NCBI GenBank assembly: GCA_964019165.1
Contig: OZ025269.1
Span: 339,501 to 403,500, forward strand
Reading direction: 5' to 3'
Source of the DNA: Mastigias papua
Lineage: Eukaryota > Cnidaria > Scyphozoa > Rhizostomeae > Mastigiidae
DNA length: 64,000 bases
Each line of letters starts with the position of its first letter. Within the stretch, counting starts at the first letter, position 1. Below are positions 36,702-56,100 of this stretch, one piece after another. A model generated the notes under the pieces. It did no database searches. It was not told where the DNA came from and was given only the letters and a program-made list of their open reading frames with translations. The position numbers and the translations under genes are program-made.

Positions 36702-36775
36702 GGACCAATAGTGGTAGGACTCGAACCCACAACCTTATGATTCTGGGCGTATATAGCACCAAGCTTATATAAGAA
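36702..36775 (-). pseudogene. tRNA-like relic (B box, CAT in loop position)
   Basis: On the minus strand a B box TGGGTTCGAGTCCT is preceded by AGAATCATAAGG, which resembles a tRNA-Met anticodon loop (CAT). The A box and the acceptor stem do not form well. It is probably a decayed tRNA or the head of a tRNA-derived SINE. Confidence 0.35.
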
Positions 36776-37371
36776 CGTGTGTTGTGCTGTTTCCTATAGA
36801 CTGCTATCCATGTTCTGTCACATCCTTCGCGGGCCAGTGTTGGGCTCGTATCAGTATTTAACGTGCAGAAAACACGTAGGCAAAGAGAAGAGACGGTGCT
36901 GTTGATTGTACTCTGATTCTACTCTGACTGAACTTCAAACCATAGATTACATGCATATATACAGAAGTAACACGATCTAAAATTAACTTGCATATACACA
37001 CGTAGGCAAGTTAGCAGAAGGGCTGGTTAGGAGCTAAGCTGAGGTGAAAATAAGCAAACAAAGTAGGTTGCAAGATGGTGCGAGGTATTGGTTGTTTGTT
37101 TGTGTTGAATCAGAGGCGCGAATCAATCCACCACATCTCTGCTTGTTACCAAAGAGGAAATAAAATTGAAAGCAAATCCTGTTTTACAGATTTGATTTTA
37201 AGGTATAGTCCGATGGACAAAGCACAATGTGAACTGATTGTTTACTTGTTTATGGCATTAGACTAAACATCTACCAGCAGGAGTAAACAACAGACCTTAT
37301 ATAGAATGGAATAGAGGCAGTGCCGTTCAATTGTTGTTAAGAGACGACTTTGTCTTTACGAACAAAGTAGT

Positions 37372-37487
37372 CGCAACATTCACCGCAACACTCACCGCAA
37401 CACTCACCGCAACACTCACCGCAACACTCACCGCAACACTCATCGCAACACTCATCGCAACACTCAGCGCAACACTCATCGCAACAT
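37372..37487. repeat. 12-bp tandem repeat (GCAACACTCACC type)
   Basis: About ten units of GCAACACTCACC with a C/T or C/G change at one place in later units. The period is a multiple of three, so one frame reads A-T-L-T repeats within a 72-residue open frame. There is no sign that it is a gene. Confidence 0.92.
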
Positions 37488-37660
37488 TGGATAGAACATA
37501 TGTAATACTATTAATTAAACAATGTGACGTGCGAATCTATTGTCTGTAGAACAAGCTATCATTTTTGGAGATCTAAGCAACTGGATACTAGTTTAGCATA
37601 GTTTCAAACCTCTTTCTAAAAGTCATGCATCTAGCCAAAACCACAGTAGTGCGCATTAAT

Positions 37661-39591
37661 CCCGAAAAATTTCGGACGGTTTAATTTCGGACGTTTAATT
37701 TTCGGACCTAGAGTTGAGGATTTCGGACTATCTCGGACAAAAATTTCGGACAAATGCAAATGGAACCAAGAAATTTTTTAAAATATCCCAAACTCAACAT
37801 CCTGGTTCTAATTTGCATCTTGTTCATCTGAATTAGGATCGAGGATTGGGTCCTCTGGTTCAGTTTTTGAACTTATTGTTAAACGATGAAGTATTCTGCC
37901 TGTCTCTGATGTAACTTGTATTTTTATTGTATTCTGTTTATTGTTGGCAATGCGGTGTTATCGTGTTACCAAGTCTTACCTTGCGTAAACATTTGTTTTC
38001 TTTGTTTTCCATAGACACGGAATATACCATAAATCTTGGTTCTTTAGTTTGACAATAACTTTTCCTGTTGCTCTTCCTTGGTGTGTTGTCTATTCTTTAA
38101 TACATTTTTGTTTGTTTTATTGTATGCTATTATGCCTTTAGTTTATTGTGTTATAATCACCCTGTTGACTTTGTGTAATTTGAATCATGTTATTTAACAT
38201 ATACCACAGTGCAATGTTTTGTGAAGTCAGTCGTTATGTGAAGTCGTTATCTGCAGCCGTTATGTGAAGGCGTTATGTGAAGTTGTTATTTGAAGTTGCT
38301 GCACGAATGTGTTATGTGAAGTTGTTGTACGAAGTTGTTATGCGAAACTGCTATGCAGAGTTGCCAAGAAAGCGTTGTATTGTTTAGAGAGTTTCTGAAA
38401 GTCTTCGTTTATGCCTTGTCAGTAAGTCTTACCATTTGGAACTATAGAAATTGTGTTGCGCCGTATTTAAATAGAGAAATTACCATATACGTTTACCGGA
38501 CGATTTCTGAAGAATTGAGATGACAGATTATTCAAGTCCATTGATTTGTTGGTATCTGTAAAACCCTTGTTATTTTACATAATTGCTTCATTTATTCCAC
38601 ATATATCGAGCTTTTTTCATTCTTTGTGACGATTCTATGTGAAACATGCATTGAATCCATTAAGAGCCTTTATATCTAGTGGAATGACATGGAATCTGTT
38701 TTTTCTTAATATATCAGTTACATTGGAAAAAATATCCTCGATTTCATTACTGTGAATATAGTAACTTTGCTGTGAACATGTTAGCTATGTGTTTTATCTT
38801 TTCCTTGCTAATGGGAAGAGCACTCTTTGCCACACTTTTATGAAGAGTGTGACTTGTAGAGTAAACATAAGAAACCATATTGTTCCTTGTATTTTCATTG
38901 TGGGTTTATTGGCTAAGCCTTGTAATTTAATGGGAGATAATTAAAAGATGTGGAATTATCAGAGAGGCAGGGATGATATTTCAACTTACTGGAATCTTTT
39001 CTATAAAATCTCCATTATATGTACTAAACATGTCTCAAAACATGGGACATCTTTGGGTGGTAATTTCGAAAAAAGTCAGTAGCGAATACTCGACAGTTTC
39101 ATTCTGAACTTTCCATTCCTACTTCAATGAATAATTCATCTAGAGAAGAATCTCACAAAATTCCTATATGGTACAGGAGTTGTCAAGCTCCTCTAGGATA
39201 ATGGTCACGTGTCATAAGAATCAGATGGCTGAGGGCGGCAAGAGAATGATAAAACTGACAGAAATAGTTTTCTTGCGTCGCTAAAAATAGCAATGAAAGC
39301 TAACAGAGCTGCTACCAAGAAATTGTGAATTCATACTAAAGTAAAATTTGCTAGTAGATAGTAATTTCACTCCCTTCTAATTGTAAGAAAAATTTTCTTT
39401 CATCTTTTTTGTCTAGAAACGTTTCTCGGGTCCTAGACTAATATTCAGAGTCGCAATACCTCGTGGGTCGATTTATATACATTTGGTGTGATGTAGATGT
39501 GATAACATTTTTGAGGGTCGCTAGAAATTTCGGACGGTAAAATTTTCAGACCACATATTTGTCCCAAATTTAACCGTCCGAAATTTTTAGG
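37661..39591. mobile_element. 1.9-kb inverted-repeat element with TTTCGGAC-rich ends
   Basis: The left end reads CCCGAAAAATTTCGGACGG; the right end, reversed, reads CCTAAAAATTTCGGACGG. TTTCGGAC or a close variant recurs about five more times in the first 100 bp, and a further copy lies near 39528-39535. No open frame longer than about 85 codons occurs inside, so it cannot encode a transposase. I see no clear target-site duplication. Superfamily unknown. Confidence 0.6.
38230..38365. repeat. 13-bp tandem repeat inside the TTTCGGAC element
   Basis: About ten units close to GTCGTTATGTGAA, diverging towards the right (GTTGTTATTTGAA, GTTGTTGTACGAA, GTTGTTATGCGAA). The period of 13 keeps no reading frame. 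Confidence 0.8.
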
Positions 39592-41266
39592 AAACAATGT
39601 AAGATAGTATGTGTACCGTGGGAATAGATAAAAGCGGATTTTTCTGGTATATGGACACTGGCTGGGACGCAGGTAGTGAGGCACAAGTTTCTTGTACAAT
39701 CAGGTTAGCTCACTACTCATTAAGTTTTTGGTTGTACCTAAGGCAAAATCCTTATCTGTGTGAGGATCAAATTAATATGGGATTTTAGACTGGGTTCTTT
39801 CGAGTAGAAATGTGATCTGCAGGTGACAAGGACAAAGGAACACGCGAAATTAAGCTTTGCTTATCAGTAGAATGACGTGCAATAAATCAAGGCACCAAAT
39901 TACTGCCTGTTCAGAAATCATTTGAGAAGTTACGTGATTACTAACAATGAATGACGGGAGCTCGAATGAAGAATGAAATATGTTGTGGGGTGCTGAGAGC
40001 AGATTCAGAATTCAGAAAATGAGAAATTTTGAGTCAAGTAATAGCTTTTATTCGAGGTTTTAAATTCTCCAGTGCATCAATAACTTATGCCAGGTCAGTT
40101 GCAGTGAAAATTGAGAATGGTGCAGAAATCAGAGGCTCTGATAGGAAACAAATTGATAAAGTAAACTGAACGTGCTTCCCTGACGCGTTATGCATTTACA
40201 AAAGATTTCAAAAGAGTTAAAAGCTTTTTCAGTGCTCTGTTCTGTTTCCGTGCCGCATTTCTTTAGCATATTTCATTAGGAAAAGGACGATGGTATTAAA
40301 AGTTTTGAATGTGGTCTTGTCAATTTTTATAAAGCCAAGCATTGAATATGCAGTAAAGCTTCAAATGTAATCTGTACCTTAAATGATAATCAAGTTAACA
40401 TTTCCACCACCATCAAAATAAGAACAAAAATTGGTCTATTTGAAGCATTGACAGAAAGATAATAAATCATCTCACTTATGAGGTGCCAATAAATGTTGTT
40501 GAGAGGATCATTATTTTTACTAGAGTGTACATTAAGTTAAATAGGAAGCTAAGACCGACTTATGTTATGGCATGATGGAAAGCAAAAAGTTGCGATTGAG
40601 TTGATGTGATTTTTGTTTTGAAATACTTTAACTAATACTTTCATTTAAATGACATGAGATGACTAAGCTATGAAGAATCAGAGTAGTGAGCTCGAAATTC
40701 CGAAGCAATTCCAACTGTGATACTCAATTTGTTGGCGAACGAAGTATGAAGAAATGATAACCACACCAGTTGCAACAGACCGGGTGTGTGGCCCTAACCC
40801 AACTGCATCATAGGTAGATAAAATGCACAAAACACAAACATTATTATCTCAAATCCCCGCATTTAAAAAATCATCTCCAAGAATAATCGAATATACTTAT
40901 CCATCTACTATGATAATTATTAGATTCACTAGAAAACTAAAGACTTGAAAGTAAGAAGGAAGATTGCCTACAACTGCACAGGAAAGAAAGTTTATACTTC
41001 ATGAAACCATAAAATCACGGTATGGCTTTCGGTTGGACGTCAAAATGCAAGAGACTCATCGACTGGTTCTGGGATTAGAAGCATTTGGTATTTATAAAGC
41101 TATGTTGTCTTTAGTGATAAAATCAATTCATTCTCTGAATGACTATCTCTAGTTCTCCTAAACAGTTTTAATACACTGATAAAGATTCGCAGTTCTTTCT
41201 AACCTAGTAGAAGAAACAAAGATGTATTGGTATGGCAGGCAATTTTAGATATTATTAGGGCAAATG
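39592..41266. other. No gene seen
   Basis: About 1.7 kb between the inverted-repeat element and the 3' end of the minus-strand transaminase. I found no exon, RNA gene or strong repeat. Confidence 0.35.
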
Positions 41267-41328
41267 TTTATTTCCTCAAAATAGACAATTGACAGTTTCT
41301 GGACATATTAGCATATTCTAGAAAGCAG

Positions 41329-48796
<7,468 letters not shown>

Positions 48797-49410
48797 ATCA
48801 CTCTCACTTCAGGTAGCGGTGTGAGATCTAGACACAGGGCACACATGCCACATCATTAACCGCACCAACAACAACTTTTGTTATCAGTTGACAAATGGTA
48901 AGGCGGGAAGTTTGAAGTTCAGATTTTAGTTCTGCCTCTATTTAACACCGGCCCTTTTTACAATGGGCCTTTCAACTTATAATTCTGAAGAAGAACTTTG
49001 TTCTATCGTCACGCTGGGCTACAATTTAAGCCGTTCAACAAGGTAAGAAAGTGGGAAATTGGGAAATAAATTATTCATGTAAGTCTGGTATTTTCTGCTT
49101 TGTGGCATTTCTAATCATCATATACAGAATATTCATGTTTTCAGTATATCTGGGTGTTTTCTTCTCAATATAAAGGCCATACTCTTTACAATCATCTTTG
49201 CAGTCATCACCAGGTTGTATTACGGTCTAAATTCCAGTCAGAATAGCCTGGAACAATTAGTTTTGAGAAACGTTTTTTAAATCCCAATATTCATGCAAGA
49301 CTATTATCGCTTTTACTGAATTTGTATAGATTTCTTGTGTTAAAGTATGCATTTGAGTGTAAAGTGTGTTTAGTGCCTACCTGCAGCACGGCCTATCTGT
49401 CTGCATAATA

Positions 49411-49934
49411 CATTACACACACTTTTTTATAAGAAACAGGTTATAAGAAACGGTCAATTTTTCGAAAGTTAAGAAACTACCCTACCTAAATTGAATAAAG
49501 CTAAGAAACTTTTATAATTACGTCAAATGAGAGTCTTGAATTCGATATGGAGGATAGTAACTTTGTCTCAGCTGAGAGGCTGTTCCATAATTTTACACCT
49601 CTGTAAGGGAACGATATTTGCCCGTTTGAGTTATTTTTCTGTGAGTGGAGTAGCGAGAATTTCTGGAAAACATTGCTTACAAGTTGTGTGGAGCAAGGAT
49701 GTTGAGAGGCTTAATACGCCATCGTTTACCATTCTTTGAATTAGCACATTAAATTAGCTTATATCTGAATGTGAGTGAACTGTTAACTTTACCTTGGAAG
49801 CACGTTTAGAAAATTCATTACTTAAGACCTTTACGAAACATGTAAGAAACTTTTGATAGCAAAATGGCCAGAAAATTTAAGAAACTACCTACCAGTACCG
49901 GACTTTAGTTTCTTATAAAAAAATACGTGTAATG
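49411..49934. mobile_element. Inverted-repeat element of the TTATAAGAAAC type
   Basis: The ends are CATTACACACAC then TTTTTTATAAGAAAC, and reversed CATTACACGTA then TTTTTTTATAAGAAAC. The word TAAGAAAC recurs at least four more times inside (near 49445, 49470, 49501, 49850). It is 524 bp with no coding sequence. Confidence 0.65.
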
Positions 49935-51756
49935 TTGCGTAAGCCAAGAAAGTCATTGGAAAGTGTTTCAGCACTAACATCATGAAAAAGCTAAGACAGT
50001 TTCAATAATGGGCGAAAAAACTCTCTTATAAAATCAAAAACGTGTACTAGATTAAAATTATGCTAAATTCTTGAATGAACAACAGACCCATTCGTACAGT
50101 GGGGTGTGGAGGCGCCCCATCCCCTGGAAGAAAGGTCTGTCTAGGCTCGATGGTACTAGCACAATTATAGGCATTGTTGGCTAGAATTGCTTCCATTTTC
50201 TTCCTATCATGGATTTTAAAGTTAGTATTCAAAACACGGGAATTCAAAGTAATCATCCTTCAAATTTGAGTGATTGCTCATGTCTTATTCTTTAAGGAAA
50301 TTTTTTCCCTCAGTACCGAAACTTTCTTAACTTTTTGCTTTTTCATGATTTCAGTACTGATCCTTACCTTAGCTAGAATATACGAGTTTTTGTTACATAG
50401 TAGTGTTACATAATTACAGATAGGTATTACACACACATAACACTGATATTCGTAGATCTTGATTTTGATATTCAAATTAAACAAAAGAGAGCTGGGCTTG
50501 GGTGATAATTGGAAGTTCAAGTGTTTATCAACTAGGCCTAGTATCACCTGAACTTTCTTCACCTTTGAACAGTCGATTACTGTATTCACTTAAACAACTT
50601 TCTTGCGCTTATGTTGCCTGTTTCATTCCTCTTGATAGGACGCGATATACAACGCTTCTCAGGCCAATCTTCTTTGCCTAACTCACCAACTTGAAAATTT
50701 CCCAAAAGAGCATGGGATTGTTATTGGGGCGGTCCGGGATAAAATTTAAGTTCAAACAAGATGGCATCTGTTAGTGCCACTAAGCCATCTGAAGAATTGG
50801 ACACAGTCGATGGACACTCTGACTGACTAGTTCCCTCCACCGTTGCTAGAAATCGGAGTTATGAAACTGCCCTATACTCTACTGAAGGCACATTTTAATG
50901 ATCAACAAGATTTTGCTATTGCTAATCACCTCCAGGTCAGTATCATGGCTTGGTGAAACATGCACCAAGAAAATACATAACCTGTAGCTTGGCCAATGTC
51001 TGTCTGTATACGAAGATTGAGAAGATTTGGAACACTATTATTGGACATGTTCCACTATTAAAAATAACTCTATTACAGCTGCATTTTGTATATTTTGCAT
51101 GTAATAAATAAAAGCATTTCCTAGTACCAAAGTAATGCTTTTCAAACATTTGAGCATTTGTTGAGTATTTTTCATTAAAAAGGGAAATTTCTACTAGCAT
51201 TTAAGGCCAGTTTACAGGTACAATCGGGAAGAGCCTAAGGTCTGTCGGCAAATAGCCAAAATTTTCAATTTCCGTCGGCAAATTATCCTTTCTGCAGAGG
51301 AGTAGACAGCTTATGAATTTGTTACACTTATACGCAAAATTTGTCAATGAACTTGTCGATATTGTTCTTCATTTTATAGGACACTCGATCGAATATCGAT
51401 TATTTAGTCATTCTCTTGCCCCTCGGTCAGTTTCGCCCCCCCCCCCAAAGCTCTAGCTAGAACTACAGTCATTGTTAACCAAGAAACTAATGAAAAGGGC
51501 TATACTTTTTTGACAGATATTTTCCTTACCACTTTAAGCTCCCATCAGAGCTACAATCCATTGTGCTGTATTTTAAGAGTAACTTTATGACCTATTAACA
51601 ATAATAATAACGAATTTTTAAACAGGATAAGAACTTCAACAATTTTAGGATTGCTGTTACCAATGTCTGTCCTATATAAAGAAAGGTACTTGCGAAGAAA
51701 ATAATAAATAAAGCCATAGATTACAATTACACGTCTAAGAAAATGGTTGTATATGA

Positions 51757-52194
51757 TACACGCTGTTTTTGTAAGGAACCACTTTATAAGGAACCTACAT
51801 GTAGAATGCCAAAATATTTAAAGAACTTATACTACTAAAGGAAAATTCCCTAAGGAACTTTTCAATTTGAAAAACTTTTTATATCAGCAAACAATCAAGA
51901 ATTAGGAAGACGGTTCTATTCATTTGCAGCCAAAACCAGCATAGATTGTTTGCTATGCTTGTATCAAGTGTTCCATGTTTCATTGGTCTTAAGTTATAGC
52001 TAAAATTAAAGGCAAAATTCAGAACTTCAATGTTTACTGGTGTCTGGACCACATATATAGCACTGAATATGGATGAAAATTAAGGGACTATTAAGGAACT
52101 TTTCGTACTACAATTTGACCATTGGAGGTCTAAAAATCAGGAACTTTTGGAACTAGGCCTTGAGCTAGGTTCCTTATAAAATAAAACGCGTGTA
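51757..52194. mobile_element. Inverted-repeat element of the TAAGGAAC type
   Basis: The ends are TACACGCTGTTTTTGTAAGGAACC and, reversed, TACACGCG followed by TTATAAGGAACC. TAAGGAAC or AAGGAACT recurs inside (near 51788, 51853, 52094). It is 438 bp with no coding sequence. Its plan is like 49411-49934 but with its own motif. Confidence 0.65.
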
Positions 52195-52300
52195 TGCAAT
52201 AATTTATGCTATATAATATTTCCTACTTCTTTATCAGAAACAAGAAAAGAAATACAAATTTGGCTTTATTGAGCAAGAATATAGTAACCAATATACTGTA

Positions 52301-52402
52301 TACCGTATATCCTCGAATTGGCCCTCCCTTCGAATAAACCCCCACCCAAAAAGCATCGACAATAAGTAAGCCCCCAGAGTGCTAATTCAAGGATTTACGG
52401 TA
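52301..52402. mobile_element. 102-bp miniature inverted-repeat element
   Basis: The left end is TACCGTATATCCTCGAATTG; the right end, reversed, is TACCGTAAATCCTTGAATTA. TA flanks both sides, consistent with a TA target duplication. The interior carries CGAATAAACCCCCAC and AATAAGTAAGCCCCC. Confidence 0.75.
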
Positions 52403-52647
52403 TAGTCTCTTGCAGAATAGTCACAGGGCATCCATATATTAAACACCCTGGGGCGGAATGTCGGTCTTTCCCAATGATGCTACTTTTTCAGAGGGGCCCG
52501 TATTGGGTGTGTCCATTTATCTTTGATCTCGATAATATGACAAGGGTCAACCAAGTTGCTGAGGATAACAGGGATTGTCAAAGAAAATAGGCAAGGTGGA
52601 CGCGGAATGTGATCACAATCCGTGCATCCTTTCCCAGTTCACCCCTC

Positions 52648-52842
52648 ACCACCTAAATCCTCGAATTAGCCCCCCCCGGGAACTTATTTATATTTACTAG
52701 TTTGGGTTGGGGCTTATTCGAGGGGAGGGCTTATCCAAAGGGGAGCGTACAATTTACTTAGCACATAATCTTTATCAAGGTCTTCATCATCACTGAGAGT
52801 GAGGGTGTATTCAAAGGTGGGGGCCAACTCGAGGATTTACAG
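52648..52842. mobile_element. Second element of the same family as 52301
   Basis: It begins TAAATCCTCGAATTAGCC and ends, reversed, TAAATCCTCGAGTTGGCC. The interior has GGGGCTTATTCGAGGGG. Only about 250 bp separates it from the 52301 copy. Confidence 0.6.
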
Positions 52843-53119
52843 CAGTCAAATATCTAAGTTCTTTCCGGTGTTTGTTTTTCATTCGTGTTTTTCACTGTCT
52901 ATCATAGATTACATACAATTATTATAAGGGTAAGGGTGTTTAGTGCACTACAGAGGAGCCGACACTAAAATGTACCTGCCGGGGAATGCCCATTTGTACC
53001 ATTGAATGACCATTGATTTACTATTTGGCTGGTAGTCGGTCGGTCGTGGTTTCATCAACGGAATTTCGTAGGCCACACTCTTTGAAGTCACAAGGTATAA
53101 ATTGGTACAGGCAATTGCA

Positions 53120-56100
53120 ATGCTACGAAAATCGTTCGTTATCTTGAAGAGCAACAAGAAACCTTTGTGGTATGGTGTAAACCGTTGGCTACTGGGCCGT
53201 GGTATGTCTGGAAATGTCAGCTATATTCCAGCATCAAGTGCTCCAGAGACAGGTAAAAAGCTCTCACTGTGAGGTTCTGTTTGTTGTGCGGGCGCTCTTG
53301 TCCTGCGTGCATGGTGATTTTGATTGTATCTTACCGTAAACAGCCAGTTTCTCTTTGCCCGAAAGTAACTGGCCGTTACTACTTGCACAAAGTGCTCTGC
53401 TAATCGCCAACCAAACGCTAGTCAACCTTGCTTGATCGCCTGTCGCTGAAAAGGGCGCGTTGGATGAATCGCACGACACTTCACTGGTGTAGTCTCTGAA
53501 GCACTCCTTTCAAGCAATAACAGGCTATATGTTGTAATTTTGCCTATCGGTTTCTAGTGCTGTAGATTGAGAATGATGAAATCTTAGCCTTCGCTGTCTT
53601 ATTTACATTGTAGTAACCGCACTATTCACTGAAGAGTGAAGCCACGGAATAGAGTTGTCAAAAGTTTGTAGTTTTGAAAAAAGCCCCCACCCTAATAGAT
53701 TTAATTGCTGGTAATCATATGTGATACTTTTATCGATTGAAAGGCTGCCATTTTCACTGATTTTGCGGAGATCTTTCTGACATTGTACATAGACAAATTG
53801 ATTTGCATTTGAATCACACTGGGCAGTATGGCAGTTTTCAACGAGGCCTCGCACATTCAACAGGTAGTTTCCTGGCATGCACGCGTGTAAGTACTGAATA
53901 GGCAGCGCATTGCGCATGCACTTGTGCATATATGGCTGCAACCTCATATTACTGGTTGCAACAATCTATTGCTTACGACTGCCATATTCCTCAGTATCCC
54001 CCGCAAAGCAAACCTTATATTACCAATGTCGGTTCACTCTTGCATAACCAATGCGCGACATCTCACCCGTCCCGTATCGGAATGTTGAATTTGTCCCGTC
54101 AATTAGAAGTCTGTAAGGGTATAAAGACAAAACCCGAAGGAAGTTAGACCACGGCGATCCCATTTCCGACACAAACATTGTTTAGTGTTTTGTCGTGAAT
54201 CGTTCTCGACTACAACCTCACAATAAGATCCGAAATAGATCGAGAAAATCGTTGAAGAATAACAGTACTATACTCTTCCATATTTTTGTTCTTCTTCATG
54301 CACTTCAGATTCTGATCTTCTTTATCTATGAATCCCCTTACAAAAGGGACAATGGTTTGCTTCAGCTTTGTTGACAATAATTTGATTGGGTAGCATAGAA
54401 TAGTATGGGATTGAAGAAAAAGTAGCTTGAAATATCATATATTCCACGATATAATGTCGTAAGATTGCGTAAAATATTACACAAAAATGGTATATATTCG
54501 CAAAAGAATCTGTCAAGTTCGTTTTAGAGGCCTGATCCTTCCATATTTTTCTCTATTTAACTGGGAACCCCGATATGTGGAACTCTCGCTAGGTTGGACC
54601 ACTGTTTTGCTCCTCTAGGGCTGAGAAAATATTTAGTCTGATATTCATCGTTGCGCACAGAGTCTAGAAAAAGTCACGGCTCCACGGCTGTGAGCCGGAG
54701 GAAGATTTTGCGTTTTATGTTACATTTGAGGAAGTTTTTGTATCTATAATTAACAATACAATTTCGGCCAAGTTTTCAGTTAATGTGACATCGACTGTGG
54801 CAGGCATAACCCTTCTACTGCACAATGTTTGGAGACACAATGCAGAGTTTTGATTTTCTTAAAAAAGAGAAGGTTTATGATCAAGATTTGACAGCCGGAA
54901 GAAGGTTGGGCATTTTTCTGGACTCTGGTTGCGCACGGATTAAAAATAGTATTAAGCAGTAGTTTTCAGTTTAAAAATATCAGGAACTGTAAGTGTCACC
55001 CTTCACATTCTTCTTTTAATTGGGGTAACATCCATATTTTATGTACGAGCCCCAGTTATGGAGTGCTCCGCTTTATTGGGACTCCCATTAACAGAGACTA
55101 ATTTCACTTCCCCCCCCTTGGAGTCCCAGCCATCTGGAGTATACTTACTTATTGTATAAACACAGGGAGCAAGTCATGTATCATGCAAAACAGTGTTTTG
55201 GAATCCCTTTACTTGGCAAGTTTTGAAAAACTTTCCCTGAAAATATGAAGTTACGCTCTTTATCTGGAGAAATATCTATGAGCGTAGCCCTTGCAAAATC
55301 GTCATAGAGTGTCCCTCGTTATTTGTTTGAAACATCATAGTTTCCCCACATTCTATAATCCAATCCTGCGTGAATGCTCCCTAATCTGATCTATTTACAA
55401 CAAGTATATATATTGGTAGAACATGAAATTTTAGCACGGTTTGGTGAGGCTTCTAAAATGTAGGGTGAACTTAAAGTGCCCTTTAACTCTTGTGCGTCTC
55501 CACCTTCCAAATGTTTCCTGCGTCTCTACTGGTATCAATCGTCATTTTTGAGAATGTTTGGTTATCCTTTAGCATGACAAGCGCGATTTTGACTCCGCCA
55601 TTTCCCCCCACATAAACTGAATCCGAAGTTGTGAGAGCTGGTTAGTGTTGGAGCCTCACCTTTGCAGCACTGCATTCATAGGTCCCAAATAAGCGGGGGG
55701 AGGGGGTGAGGTGCATATTCGGAACCTGAGAGAAGTGGACTAGCATTCGGGGCTACTGGCTGCGGCTGTCGGTAGAGGGCTACAGCCAGTCCCTTGACCA
55801 CTGCTACATGAACATTTATGTGCTAAAAGAAGTTACAACTACGATGAGTGACTTCACAGGATTTATCAATTTCTTATGGTTTAATGCTTTTTACATGTCT
55901 TCTTTAACTTTTGATCAATGCCAATTCTTATTTTTTTCTTGCCAGCCTAATTTCATTTTTCTTTCAGGAGAAGAATTTCTAAGATTTTGAAGACAATGCA
56001 GTGATTAATTGAACGGTGATTATCTGACCGTGACCTTTTTAGGTTCTAATAACAAATATATACATGACAGCAAATCTTTCTCATGTCTGAGTACAAGCTA

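Larger units (their letters stand above)
48797..53119. promoter_or_regulatory. Divergent intergenic region shared by the two transaminase genes
   Basis: This 4.3 kb separates the two start codons, so both promoters should lie in it. Much of the middle is mobile DNA (49411-49934, 51757-52194, 52301-52402, 52648-52842). I cannot point to a specific promoter element. The promoters are more likely near the two ends, which are free of recognised repeats. Confidence 0.4.

Noticed and set aside
37331..37549. 72-codon frame with A-T-L-T repeats
   Set aside because: Follows from the 12-bp tandem array; flanking codons show no protein features.
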